The position numbers and the translations under genes were made by a program. This document shows, piece by piece, positions 1 through 11,930 of a stretch of DNA of 64,000 nucleotides. Under the pieces are notes generated by a model. The model saw nothing but the letters and a program-made list of their open reading frames with translations, had not been told where the DNA came from and did no database searches. The first letter of the stretch is position 1; the number at the start of each line of letters is the position of its first letter. Source of the stretch: Henricia sp. BOLD:AAB3569 (Eukaryota > Echinodermata > Asteroidea > Spinulosida > Echinasteridae); contig JBBELK010000109.1 in assembly GCA_037783545.1 (NCBI GenBank), forward strand, positions 2,790,001 through 2,854,000. Reading direction: 5' to 3'.

Positions 1-1690
1 CGTCCTCTGCCAAGTACATTTGCACCATGAACTTGCGCGCATCTGCTCGCTGAGCTCCGTGACCCTACGCTCAGCGCAGGAAAATGACACGGAAAATAGC
101 CCCTCACTGCGAACTTTTGTGAGTACATAAAAAAAGTACGTCTATGTTTCTCCCCAACTCGCTATGCATTTCAAAGTACAGAGTATTACCTTTAGTTTGG
201 TTATTATTTCATAAAATATATGATGCACGGGGAAAAGGGGCTTTTTTCACTCAAAGAACGGGTGTTGAACCTCAAAATCGGCAAAGTCAATGGAGGTCAA
301 CACGATTACTGATCATTTTTCAGTAGGTTGTCTCACTGAATTGAACGGCACGGTCGTTCTCTGTGACACACAGATTCAACTCGCACTTATGAATAAACTA
401 CATAAAATTCCCGTCCCACTCATATATGAAACATTTTGATTGGACAAGGGGAAAAGGGGCTTTTTTGCTTCAAATCATAGAATGTCTCTCATCTAAGACC
501 GTGACCCGATTGTAATACGCAAAATATGGTTACATTGCACATGTACCATAAGCCTGGCATTCAGAGGCACGCCCTCAGCCTGGTACCGAGTACACATGCA
601 AATCAAGGGTACATTCATACAGAGGCCCGCCCTCTGTGTATCGCACCTGCATTATAAATGCTCATCAAAGTTGCACTGCCCTTTTTTTTTCTTTCTTTTT
701 TTAGGGTAAAATAGGTAACTTTCCCGAATAGAAAAAGTTATCAGCCCCCACTTGGCACCAAGAACGTAAAAAATCCGTCAAGGACCAACGCCAGTCGATC
801 AAAAACAAGAAACGACCAAATGGCTGGCAGGTCACCCAATCGAAAGGGCCATGACGCAAATGCACATGTGCGCGCACATGTGCACATTGCACACACACCA
901 TGTACATACGAGCGCACGCGCACATGCACAACATGAAAAGCACGTTTCAAGAAAAAGGCCTGCATCTCCAACTCCCGACGTCGGAAACTTAAGTTTTTGA
1001 TATTTTTCGTTACAGAGACACGTAAGCTTTATAAATTCGTTCGCTTGTGTAAATTAATTTTTATTTTTAATCCTTTCACCGAAACACGGGCAATGCAACT
1101 TTAAGCTTGGTGTCCCGAGGCCCGTCCTCTAGCACACACGCCATTTATGGGTATATTACACTTGACATACAGGGACCCGTCTGTGCCTAGTACCTGTATC
1201 TATACACATAGAAAACATGGGCACATTAAAATTTGGCATTCATAAAATTGATTTTTATTGAAATTTTGAATTCAGAGACCCGTCCTCTGCCTATGTACAC
1301 GCCCTTATGTACCAATACCAAATAAGAGCGCATATTAATAGGGATACGCTAATTCAGAGGTCGGCTGTCTAGTAAAGGGTACCCATGCCAAAATTAGCGT
1401 CACATCAGAACTTGGCATCTCAACTTGGCATTTAGAGGCCCTCCTCTGCCTAGTACACATGCAAGCTATGAGCATATTAAACTTGGCATTGGGAGGCCCG
1501 CCCTCTATCTAGTATATAGAGTACGTGGGCAATATTTACTCGGTCCGTCCTCTGTCTAGTACCGAGTACATGTGGAATATGTATTACCACTTAGTATTCA
1601 GAGGCCCGATCTCGGCAAGTACACATGTAATCTATGGGTACTTTGAACTTGCCCTTTAGAGGCCCGTCCTCGGCCTATACAGATTCTGAC
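1..1690. repeat. Degenerate tandem array with AGAGG-CCCGT-CCTCT core
   Basis: A loose unit recurs about every 55-110 bases: 'cttggcattcagaggcccg' followed by 'tcctctgcctagtacacatg' and a variable 'ggtacattaa' spacer. Clear copies lie near 570, 630, 1115, 1275, 1345, 1430, 1485, 1535, 1595 and 1650. Each core is a small dyad, AGAGG paired with CCTCT around CCCGT. Spacing and sequence are eroded, so the array is old. Scattered single cores continue near 1815, 2960 and 3200. No gene is visible here. Confidence 0.75.
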
Positions 1691-2014
1691 TGGGGTTATG
1701 ACGAAACTTTAAGTATTGTCAAGCCAAACCCCCAGTGCATCTATGCTTGCTGCCTAAAGGCGACACATATCTATCATTCAGTATAATTGACGTGCTCACG
1801 AACAACAGCATAGCATTCAGAGGCCCATGCTCTGCCTCCTCGAAGGAACTGGAAATTAAGACATGGGCTATTTCACAATTAGTGTACACTTTCAGTCTCA
1901 CTGGCAAATCGGGGTAAAATTTCAAACTTGTCCAACTCACAAAAGTTTGTTGATCTAAAAACTTCAGGATGTATACTAATAATTCAAAAAATATCAGAGC
2001 GTGGCATTATGATT

Positions 2015-2068
2015 AACGTGTTTTTTATTTTTTTTATTTTTTTATTTTTTTATTTTTTTATTTTTTTC
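2015..2068. repeat. Simple repeat (T7-8 A)n
   Basis: Runs of seven or eight T separated by single A, about six periods. It is a low-complexity tract with no coding value. Confidence 0.9.
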
Positions 2069-2097
2069 CACTGAAATAATAATTTGTAATTGGTTGT

Positions 2098-2464
2098 CTG
2101 GAGAGGACATTTTGTTAAACACAGAATATCACAATATAATGGCCAGACTAAATGTTGAAATGGTAATGCCATGCACTGTCCTGTTAGAAGGAATGGTACT
2201 GTTAATTTTACAAACCTAACAACGAAATATTTCAATCATGGTTGACATGTTATATTACAATTGAATGCTGTCCTGGAGAGGACAAATGTTTAACGGATTT
2301 TCCACAACCCTGAATATGATCTTGATAAAATTTACTCAAATCTCTTCCACGATCAAATTGTCATATTTACTCCATCAAATGTGTCATGTGATGATACAAA
2401 CATCTTTGTGAGTACATATCTCCAAACTATTCCATTGTGTGGAATACCTTGACCTGGAGAGGAC
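2098..2464 (+). repeat. Three spaced copies of CTGGAGAGGACA
   Basis: The 12-mer CTGGAGAGGACA occurs at 2098, 2273 and 2453, spaced 175 and 180 bases apart. The sequence between copies is AT-rich and only weakly similar. This may be the remnant of a tandem repeat of about 178 bp. No ORF is supported in 1700-3270. Confidence 0.5.
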
Positions 2465-3319
2465 ATTACCATATTTTGTTTGTTTGTTTGTTTTTTTTTT
2501 GTTGTTGACCGAATTACACCAACCCAAGTTTCACAATATTGTTGAACACTATATATCCATGATTGATCACCAAATGATCACCACAATAATGCATCATCAA
2601 CAAATGATTGCACTTAAACTAATGCAAAACTTGAAATGAGACTCCAAAATGGTGTTAAAAGTGCATGTAAATAGAGAAATTAAAAACGAATAACTCGTAA
2701 AATTATGTAAAAATAGTTCTGTAGCTTGTCCTTCATATTACCCGTCATATAAAATCACTCATAACATGTATATGCACTGATAAAGTTATCCAGGATGGGT
2801 TAAACTGTAATCTACTCAAATGACCACCCACTGTGAAATAGCCCACATGTACTCAGGGACCAGTCCTGGTCTATAGAAATACGATCTAGGCCTTGATACT
2901 CGGAAGCCCAACCCGTGCTTCGTAAATTGCCTAACAAAAGATGCGCTTAAACTGCGCGTTTGGGGGCCCGTCCTCCACTTCATACATTTAGTAAGCAAGA
3001 GTCCATTCACTTGCCACTTAGGGCCTGTTCCATTACCTATGAGGGCGCTAACACAGGTACCTTGAAACAAAAGGCCAGAACCAGATTTCCCAAATACTAG
3101 GCTGACTCCTTTTTTATTGTTATATTGCGCTCGCTATACATGCTCGAGCAATAACAAAACAAGAATTGTGAGGGCACTTTCCGAACTACGAATCTTGAAA
3201 GAGGCCCGCCCTCTATCATCTAACGAACCTGCCAAACTGGTATTTTAATTCCCATGATTCAAGGGCGTGCCCCGTTTATAAACATGCTAGCATTGCACCC
3301 TGAGCCTTGTTTACCCGTT

Positions 3320-3466
3320 GGAGCATTCGCTCCAGATCTCGGCGTTGTCCTCCATATAGATCCATAGGACGCCAAGGTGAACAAATTCTCCCTCCAGCGG
3401 TCTTCCAGACCTTGCAATTGGTCGATGTCTTGCCAACCATCCTTGGCATCCGCCGTTTCCTATAGG
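3320..3466 (-). other. Exon-like open segment of unknown origin
   Basis: On the minus strand a pyrimidine-rich tract ending CCCTATAG is followed by an open segment of about 48 codons containing GWQDIDQLQGLEDRW and LFTLASYG. It ends at a donor-like GGTAAAC. The L-E-x-x-W spacing followed by TLxxYG is faintly like the end of some retroelement endonucleases, but I cannot name a family. It could be a genuine exon, a retroelement scrap or chance. Confidence 0.2.
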
Positions 3467-3614
3467 GAGTACGAAAAAAGCAACAAAGAAAGTTGAAATT
3501 TCGGAAACTGTTTGTGTAAACGCCTATTATCGAAAACATTTCACCTGCCCATGCCTTCTCCGACCCACGCTGTACCTTGGCCGCCTGGCTCCATGAAAAG
3601 GCGGAGAAAAGCAC

Positions 3615-4730
3615 TGTTTCGGAGACGCGTGTGTTAAACTGCCCTTAGCCTTTTTTGTTTGGTTTTTTTTTTTTTTTAATTGTTATAATGCGTACTTGTG
3701 CATGGTGGGCTTAGTAGCCCAAACTTAATTAAAGAGTCGTATGCATTTGTATACGTACAAAATATTTGGCTGTATACCTGTATACCTGTCGAATGACTGG
3801 GCCCCCGTCGCCACACGGGTGATACCTATAAAATACGAGCCTGAGACTACTAGGCCTAATTCGCCATATTTATGGGCCTGACAGATGTTTTACCAAAACT
3901 GAATAATATCTTAATATGACATATAAAGCATTGAAGCAATTCGTACCTCAACTAAGGCGTAAATCATGTCCATCTTCAGCACATTCAGCAAACGAGTACA
4001 TGTAGTTGGAAACTTGTCCGGTACATAAAACACGACGAGGCAGCATAACCCGCACACAGCATATTGGCACTATAGCCTATAATACACACGCAAGCCCAAT
4101 GAGGGGTGCATTGCTTAAGGCACGCGAAAATTCAAAGGGAATTACTGGAGCGCGCTCTACCATTGTTGAGAAAGAGCCAATTTGACTATGTACGTACGTG
4201 TAGGCTTACCCAACGTAGTGCCAACCATGCGTGCGGTAACGGCGATTGCTTGAAGCTGCGTAATGGTACTGGTGCGCGGTGCTGCCCACACCTCGCAAAT
4301 GTTTAAATGCCTCTAAATTACTCTGGTTACCTGATTTCGCCTTACAAAACATCCCAAACTCGACGCTAGGTAACACACTGCTGCACTTTCATTTTCCTCG
4401 AAATATATCAGCTAATGGATGATAATCCAAAACCATTGATTATCCCGAGCGATCACACACACGTCCCGACGTTGGTATACTCGAGACTGCGTAGATTCCT
4501 ACGCAGCCCTCAACGTCGGCGGTTGTGCAAATAGCACGTTCATGTCGGCTTAAACCTTTGAAAAGGTCTGCCAAATCTTTCTGCTAGCAACCACTAATGT
4601 ATCCACACAGTCTACCGAAATACCAGACGATTAAACGAGACAGGCTTACCTTCAAATAACCGTCATTTCGGCTCAGAAACACAGCGAATTCGCCATTTTG
4701 TGTGTGGATGTGTGTGTGCGTGTATGCCTA
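3615..4730. other. No gene seen; short GT-rich tract
   Basis: No supported gene. A T-rich tract lies at 3663-3680 and an imperfect GT tract at about 4699-4725. The rest looks like unique intergenic or intronic sequence. Confidence 0.5.
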
Positions 4731-4772
4731 AGTAACTGGTCTAACACGGACACACTTGTGGGGTACCAAACA

Positions 4773-4836
4773 CAAAGGAACAATGGTACCCCATAAAGAA
4801 ATTCAAAAGGAACAGTGGTACCCCACAGAGGAATTC
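4773..4836 (+). repeat. Two-copy short tandem repeat
   Basis: Two adjacent copies of a unit of about 32 bases with the pattern aaaggaacARTGGTACCCCA-gaaattc. A third TGGGGTACCA half lies just upstream. Confidence 0.6.
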
Positions 4837-5039
4837 TAAAGAAAAGGGAAAATAGGACAACAATGCATGTACCCCATAAACCCCTGTGTTCACAGAATGA
4901 TGTGTGCACACACAACGTTTTTACATCGACAACGACGCGACGCGTGAAAAAAATGCTGCACTGGCGAACTGCCATTCACCAGTTAGCCTTTTTGAAGTTC
5001 CGCCATACGTCTACAATGCTAATGGCAGCTTTCGCTGGA

Positions 5040-5300
5040 CACCACGTGATATGGTTGGGTGATTTGTTTTAACCAACTTCGCTTTGCGTGGGGTCAACAT
5101 TATAACTATAGTTGGTTAAAATACAGCCCTCTGATCTTATATTTTACACAACCCGCAGTTTACCCAACCAGAAAGCAGAATATTTCTTAACCAACCCCTG
5201 GTTAAAGAAAAATTTACCCAACTCATAGAATTTAACCAACGTTGGGAGGTTTTTAACCAACTGATTTTTAACCAGTGATATTTTAACCGGCGTTCTGAGA
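5040..5300. repeat. Cluster of TTAACCAAC-type motifs
   Basis: The motif TTAACCAAC or a one-base variant, or its complement GTTGGTTAA, occurs about nine times in 260 bases on both strands with uneven spacing. It resembles the motif-dense subterminal part of a DNA transposon. I did not find clear terminal inverted repeats. Confidence 0.5.
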
Positions 5301-6815
5301 GTGTATGGCCCGCCAAATTAAACCCTTTTTTATTTTTCGCTTTGGCGTGCCATAGTATGGACACAGTAATGGCGGAAAGCAACCGTTGTCAAGCCAAGTA
5401 AAACCCAAGAATAGACCGTGTAAGTTGACCTCGAGAACGAGCGGGACTCTGCGAGACTCGTCGACTTCCGGAGACCTTACATAGGAAATTATGTCACGCG
5501 TGGCGACCGTTTTTTTCCGTTATCATTTTGACATCACGTCAAAATTAGCAGTTTCACCTACCGATTCGGGGTCCACTGTAAAAACCCTTAAAATCCCATT
5601 TATTACCTGTGCGAAAACTTAATTGAACAAACAATTCATAAAATGTTAAATCTGACCTTTTATTTCCGTCTCTGATATAAACTGGTAACCCTGCAGGCCA
5701 TACAAAAACCACACAGCTATAACAGCGCGTGTAGTCTGCAAGTGGCATGAATGTTTTTGGCGCCATATAGGCTACATGTAGTTGGCGCGAATTCGTTGAA
5801 TTATAACCGTTTTCGAAAGTTCATGATTCGGCTTCTTTGCTATTTCCGCCCTGTACGATTTCCGTCCAAGTGTACATTATTTGTTTAGGATTTTGGTAGT
5901 GGTTTTATTTTCATTAAACAGAAGTGAACGTTCAAGTTGACTTTAAAACAAAATTTTTGATTTAGTCACGTACATATTTTTGAGCATCCTGAGATCTCAG
6001 GGAATTTCCACTCTGCAAAGCGACGTGACAATACCCTGAGGAAATACACGCAAATCTGTGGAGCGAGCCGGCTGTTGTCTTGAGCCAACTCACGCCCGAG
6101 TCATTTTGATGTAATTTAATCAATTCGGTCATGTTATGCCGAAAAGAAACAATTTCTATACTTTCCAGAAATTCTATTGGGTTCCGTTCCTTATGACTGT
6201 CCCATTCCTACCAAACTTTCAAACGACGAACCTTATTTACTCCGCAGTTTTCCAAATTAATAACAGGGATGCATGCTGACGAATGTAATGGAACGGATTC
6301 CCCAGTATGCTTTAAATAGCAGCCAATCGCCGACGCGGACAACGGCCAGCATTACCGAGTACATGTATCACATGCATGCACGGTGTTTACAATATGCGCG
6401 CGTTACATTTAAGTGCCTGCAATCGTGCTGCATGGGCACTGCAAGCGTCCTGATTGGTCCAGCAGAGGCGACAAGATTTCTGTCGCTAGTCCCACCGCCA
6501 AATGGGGCCTTTTTCAACAGGGCCACTGTACGCAGGAGTTGGGGAGTGCGTTAAAGGGGCACTGTTGCAAGAGGATGATTTTTGAGATGCACCAAGCCTG
6601 AGGTCTGTCATTCGTAAAGGTACTTGCAAACCGGAAACAACTGGTCAAACATTTTAATTTGTTTGTGACAAACTCGAAAATCCTTTTATTCATTTTATTT
6701 ATTGAATCGATATATTTTAATGTGCCTTTTTTTCCGTTTATTTGCGTTTGTGCGTTTACAAACGCGGTAGGGTCAAGTGATAATTTAAAGAGGATCGTCA
6801 CAACGTTAAAACCCA
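5300..6815. other. No gene seen
   Basis: Long stretch without a supportable gene. A lone TTAAAGGGGCACTGTTGC at about 6554 looks like one end of a TTAA-type MITE, but no partner end was found. Confidence 0.45.
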
Positions 6816-6821
6816 TTGATA

Positions 6822-7370
6822 TACACTCGACCAAAGAAAGTTTTGCTACCGGTAAGACATTTACAGATATTTATTAGTAAATTGGATTTAATATAGGAAA
6901 ATAATATATCAACATTTAGCTGAACATATCACTCAAAGGAATAGAGCTCAAGAGAGATCATGATGTCAACTTTTCTGCACTCAATCAAGGGGAGTTACAG
7001 TTCAGTATTTTGCTTCTACCATACCTAATGCAATGGCACGATTCAGATTGGACAATTTAACCATTTTGATTTGGATGTTTTTGACAAGACATTGATAAAT
7101 CCAAACTCACTTAAAAATGTCCTATTTGTCTACACACAAATTGCCCAAATCACAAGTCGCATTGTTCTTTGGTATTTTTCATTCTGACCCCACACTTCTT
7201 TGTTGCATTCCTGTTCAGTGAAGCTTGCCATTATGATCTCTCTTGAGCTCTATTCCTTTGAGGGATATGTTCAGCTAAAATTTGATATATTATTTTCCTA
7301 GATTAAATCCAATTTAATAATAAATATCTATAAACGTCTTACTGGTGACAGAACTTTTTTGGTCGAGTGT
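6822..7370. mobile_element. MITE with about 145-bp terminal inverted repeats
   Basis: The left arm starts ACACTCGACCAAAG and the right arm ends TTTGGTCGAGTGT. The arms (about 6822-6966 and 7226-7370) match over most of their length, including a shared 'ggaatagagctcaagagag'. Flanks are AT-rich (ATAT on both sides), so the target duplication could be TA or ATAT. No transposase is encoded; this is a non-autonomous element of unclear superfamily. Confidence 0.8.
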
Positions 7371-7440
7371 ATATACACTGTATGAAGTATGCAATAGCAG
7401 TTGGCCATACGAGAATTAAAGCCACGCGCCAGCCGCCATT

Positions 7441-8327
7441 GGGTGACGTCACCATTTTGTGTGCGTTACGTGTTAGTGTAAGTGTTACAGATATGTTAAC
7501 ATATCTGTTAACGTAATCATAATTGTGACCTCAGAACAAACGTCGTGTTAACACGACGTGTTAGTGTGTGTTAAAAGTCGTGTGCAGAACCGCAAATTGC
7601 AGTGAGCAAGGGCCCAATTCTGTGCTACGTGTAACAGATCTGTTAACACGGCATCTTGGGAAACCGTGTTAGTGTTAATGTAACATATCTGTTGACTCGG
7701 CATCTTGGGAAATGTCAAGTCGGTATAGGGTTCTGCACGACTTTCAACACTAAAACTAACACAGAATTGTGACCTCCGGTCCGTGTTACATGAGCTTAAC
7801 CACGAAGTGATTACAATTTTCAAAAACAAATTCTCAATTGTGGGTAGAATGTAAGATCTAACACATTTATAAGTTGTTAAAAAATGAAACTCAATTTATT
7901 GAGAATCTCGAAAGTTCTAAAATAATCTAAATTAACACCACCCACTTCGTTCAGATTAACTTAACATATCTGTTAAACTAACACGACGTGTAACATGAGG
8001 TGTTGAACTAACATGAGGTGTTGAACTAACATGAGGCGTAACACTAACACGTCCTAAACATAATGTTAACATCGAGTTAACACGGTGTTTGTTCTGAGGT
8101 CACAATTCTGATTAAGTTAACAGATCTAGCTGTTACACTAACACGCAACCCAGACTTGTGACTTCGCCCTATGTACAATGCAGAGAATTAACATGGTGTT
8201 AACACCGTATTAACAGATAACACGATGTTAACCTGGCCGTTCAGTTAGAGGTCGAGATTAATGCCGTGTTAACAGATCTGTAACACTAACACTAACACGT
8301 AACACACACAGAATTGTGACCTCACCC
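7441..8327. mobile_element. Non-autonomous element with about 52-bp TIRs, dense in GTTAAC/AACAC
   Basis: The first 52 bases (GGGTGACGTCACCATTTTGT...) match the complement of the last 52 (ending ACCTCACCC) with only a few mismatches. Flanking ATT on both sides may be the target duplication. The interior is almost entirely GTTAACA, TAACACTAACAC and CGTGTTA motifs, including a perfect 22-base palindrome near 7483 centred on GTTAAC. A truncated relative lies at 59240-59775. Confidence 0.75.
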
Positions 8328-8462
8328 ATTGTACCCCACAAACAATGCTTGGACAAGACTGCTCCCGGTCCATGCGATCGCTTGCATTCCACCTAACACA
8401 TGTTGACCATGATATAGACTAGTGAAGACAGTATGACCACTTTTGACCAGTCTAGGCAAGGC

Positions 8463-9505
8463 ATTTAGTTTTGTTTGGTACATAGACCAAATGCCTATAC
8501 GCTGTGCTCTCGCATTCTTTTCATTTCAGTTTTTCGCAACCGCTTTATAATACGCCTTTTCTCTTGTTCCCCAGGTATGTTCGCCTTTATGTTTTTGCCT
8601 TGCATTCCCTTTTCGTTCCATAATTTGCATATATATTATCTGATTTAGTATATAAGGCGGTTTTCTGGCGTTTATTCCCCACTTTTAATAGGCTCATGTA
8701 CCCCACTGAATGTTTGATTGCTTTGCTCCTTGCGTTCTTATCTAACTACGTTCCCGGCGTTTGTCATGTCTACCGAGCAGTCGCAACCCCCCGAAGCAAC
8801 AACACTAGTTTTTGAAAAATTTAAAGAATATTTCGACAAGCGTTTTAATGCTTTTCCTGCTATTTCTCAAGACGCTACTTCTATCAAAGAACTGCAAAAT
8901 AAACTTGAGATTGCTTTGGACAAAGCGAATATCGCCATAACGGAAATATCGGACCCTGAATCGGCCCTGCAAGCTCTTAAAGAAGCACAGGAGCTAATAG
9001 CCGAACGCAAACGTAAGATACGCATCGCCGACAGCAGCACAGCCGGTTGGGCTACGGTTACACATCTGGACAAGAAAGCAGACGGACATCTAGGTGTTTC
9101 TTCAGATCAACTAAAAAGCATAACAATTGGAAGATGCCCTCAAAGATCAACAAGAACGTAAGCGCAAAAGGCAAGATGGCGCCTTTACTTCTACAAAAGA
9201 TTCTTCTGACCGTCGTCTTTTTCGAGGTACGCACATTCTATACATGTTTTCTTTAGCATGCCTCTTGTGCATGCAGGCCGAGATCCCATGCTGTCTCAAA
9301 TAAATAATTCAAAGTTATGTCATTGTTCTGTGTATTTATTTGAGTCTGCGTATAATACGAAACTGTTTTTCATGCGTATGAGCGCAGCAAAGTAGCAATG
9401 AAAATTTAGTTTTGTTTGGTACATAGACCAAATGCCTTTACGCTGTGCTCTCGCAATCTTTTCATTTCATTTTTTCGCAACCGCTTTATAATACGCTTTT
9501 TCTCG
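8463..9505 (+). mobile_element. Fossil DIRS/Ngaro-like element with about 100-bp direct repeats
   Basis: Direct repeats of about 100 bases (8463-8564 and 9404-9505; both begin ATTTAGTTTTGTTTGGTACA) bracket a gag-like ORF1 fragment. ORF1 followed by short direct repeats fits tyrosine-recombinase retrotransposons of the DIRS/Ngaro group. Reverse transcriptase and recombinase parts are absent. The element is internally deleted and broken, a fossil of moderate age judging from similar repeats. Confidence 0.5.
8766..9161 (+). pseudogene. Fossil gag-like ORF1 fragment (DIRS/Ngaro-like)
   Basis: The region begins MSTEQSQPPEAT and continues with a helical stretch followed by IRIADSSTAGWATV. The 'RIAD-S-x-x-GW-TV' block is, from memory, a hallmark of the gag-like first ORF of Ngaro/DIRS-type elements in invertebrates. 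It lies between the direct repeats of the surrounding fossil. It is broken, with about one visible break. Family assignment is moderate because it rests on one short block. Confidence 0.45.
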
Positions 9506-9659
9506 TGCAACGTGGTGATTACGGTTTGTATGCTCAAATGCGGGAAAAATGATCAAAAACGCCTGTAGCCAATCAAATAGCTGTATTTCCGCGCATGCTC
9601 TCTTAGCATTTTTTTTAAAGGTATTTAATAATTAAGATTTGAATTTAATACGATTTGAA

Positions 9660-9955
9660 CACGTCAAGATTTACACCAGGTTGGTGTCAGAAATTTAACA
9701 CCAGTTTTTGCAGTGAACACGTGGACGACATCCCATAATTTCCTCGAGATCAACCAATGGGATTACAATACTAAGCGTCATGCATTTTGATCATGCGCAG
9801 TTTATCAAATTTAACACCATGCAAAATCTACACCACTTTTTCTGCTGTTAATGTATTACACCGGTGTTCGTTTGACACAAATGTAACACCCAAAGAATTA
9901 AAAAACCTTGGTGTTAGAAATTTAACACCGCATTTTTTGCAGTGTGGCGAAAAAT
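9660..9955. repeat. Cluster of TTTAACACC motifs with GCAGTG ends
   Basis: AATTTAACACC, TACACC or GGTGTTA motifs occur about ten times. Two segments, ending near 9716 and 9946, share the pattern ggtgt-agaaatttaacacc followed by TTTTTGCAGTG in the same orientation. This looks like overlapping copies of one MITE family whose end is CACTGCAAAAA. Confidence 0.55.
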
Positions 9956-10599
9956 CGAGATCCGTTTTGAGTTGTTCTCATATATACGAACCCGAAAGTG
10001 CATAGCGTTACGGGTGGTAAACAAGCACGCGCATCGAATTTTGTTTTTTTGTCATACCGGCGAGCATGTTCACAGCTTTATAATTGCTCAGAGATTAATC
10101 AAATAAATGGAAAATATGTAATTAATTACATTTTAGAAATTAAACAAGAAGGTTATTAAACCAAAAAGTGGGATTCTATTCTCAAAAATGGTGAATTCGA
10201 AGGACCAAAGTAAGTCCAACTAAAAACGGGAATTACTCGAAACTGCAGTTTGGCCATGTTCGCCAGTATGGGAACAACGCGAATTGCCGAGTCGAAGTGT
10301 TGTCAAAAATTAAATTCGACAAGGCGGCGATATGTGGCTACTGAAGATATAGCAAAGGCGTTCCATAATTATTACTTACCCAAAGCGACAAGCAGCAAAA
10401 CGATTGCATACATGGTTGTTGATCACAATGTGTTGAACAGTGCGTAAATGTGAGGATTCTGTCGCGTTCTGAACGACTCTTCAAGCGGCGATCTACATAT
10501 GACAATGACAACCAAGCTAATTCTTAAGCGATATTTATTGGTTCTTTGTGGATAGTTGCAACGCCAAGTGGAGATGATGCAGACATTGGCGGTTAATAA

Positions 10600-11930
10600 T
10601 GTTTGACAACTCTAGTCTTCTGTTACATCCCAGATACATGTAGGAGGTAACACGACTACAACCCACTCCATATTGCCACATGAAAACATGATTTATATGT
10701 TACTGGGGGTAGGAAGAGGCGGAGTCTAGTGGTGGATGGAGGGCATCTATACCGTGTGGGCTCCAAACTTCTGGTGGTACTTGCGCTATTGCGCAAAGTG
10801 CGTAACTAAACTTGCTCCGTTCTTCGGATAAGATTTAAAGCTATAGGTCCAGTATGTTGTGCAACGCACCCACAAATCACAGGGCATCTTTTTGCGAGGG
10901 AAAGAAGCTCAGCACTTTATACACAAAATATTAGATGAGTATTTAAAATGAGTGCACAGCCTCTGCTGTTCTTAGCTGACAGACAAGGCTAGGCCTATAC
11001 AGCTTCATCAGGTCAACTTCGTTAAACTATATTATTGCAGACAAAATGAAAATGCCGTAACACATGGACAGATGGCTTGTATTCCATATTTTAATTTTTT
11101 TTTCAAAATACAATATATCTCGCGCCTCAAATTTTTCACTTCATGATCTAAAACCGAAATGGTCATACACAGATGTTTGATTAGATTGACAGTTGTCAGA
11201 AATGCAGACCAAATGGCATATTTACAACATTGTGCCCGTTTTACAGTTACGTGAAAGAGCATACGAGTGTATGTGTTGAATCTTTTTTTTCTTTTCAAAA
11301 TAGTTGGAAGTTGGCTCTGGCTGTTAAGAAAATATTGCCTTAAAATTTCAGTGAAAATGAGCTCCAGCATATAGAAGATCCTACATTGTTTTAGGCCGTT
11401 GTTTTTCTCCTGTACTGTCAAAAACATGCAGTTAACTTACTAAAGTTGCGAGTAAATTACTGGTAGCCAGCTAGATTATTATTATTATTATTATTTCTTT
11501 CTGGTATTCGTACCAAGGATTCCTCAATAGTGCTCATTGCACTGTCACTCGTAAGCGTGAGGAAACCCATGAAGAATTAGAATTAGAAATGGCCAGAGAC
11601 ACCGGGGATGATCCCCCTTGCTCTTCACGAAAGAATGCTCTGGGATCTTTAGAGTGCGTTTCCATATTACCTAACACACTGGACCAACGGCTTTACATCC
11701 CTTCCGAAGGATGGAGCAAGTGTGATTGAGTGCCTTGCCCAAGGGCACAGGTACCGTAGCCGTGGGGAGGTTCGAACCTGCAACCCCAAGTCCACGTCCA
11801 GCTGGAGCCATCCATTCTTTGCCAGCCATCTTTGTTCAAGAGTGTTCTTCATCCACTCCCCACTAAACGGGGAGATAGAATCTTAAGCCCTGCAGGTTGG
11901 ACGAGAAGCCGTTCAGCTTGGGGCGCCGCG
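10600..11930 (+). repeat. Complex dispersed repeat unit, copy U1 (no Harbinger-like MITE)
   Basis: The unit starts 'tttgacaactctagtcttctg', passes through 'caacccactccatattgcca' and ends near 'gccgttcagcttggggcg'. It is homologous to 12316-15240 and to 45740-47620. U1 lacks the MITE found in the other copies: around 10803 it reads GTGCGTAACTAAA without interruption, giving the empty site. A SINE interrupts it at 11477-11792. Confidence 0.8.
11477..11792 (-). mobile_element. tRNA-type SINE, 5' truncated, with (ATA)n tail
   Basis: On the minus strand it reads from a B-box-like GGTTCGAACCT (about 11768-11779) through 'cttgggcaaggcactcaatc' and 'ccttcggaagggatgtaaag' to an (ATA)n tail. Comparison with 15100 (CTAGATCACGTCCAGC uninterrupted) sets the borders and shows that no A box lies inside, so the tRNA head is incomplete. 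No target duplication is evident. The SINE at 52140 shares the GGGCAAGGCACT-AATC block. Confidence 0.75.
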
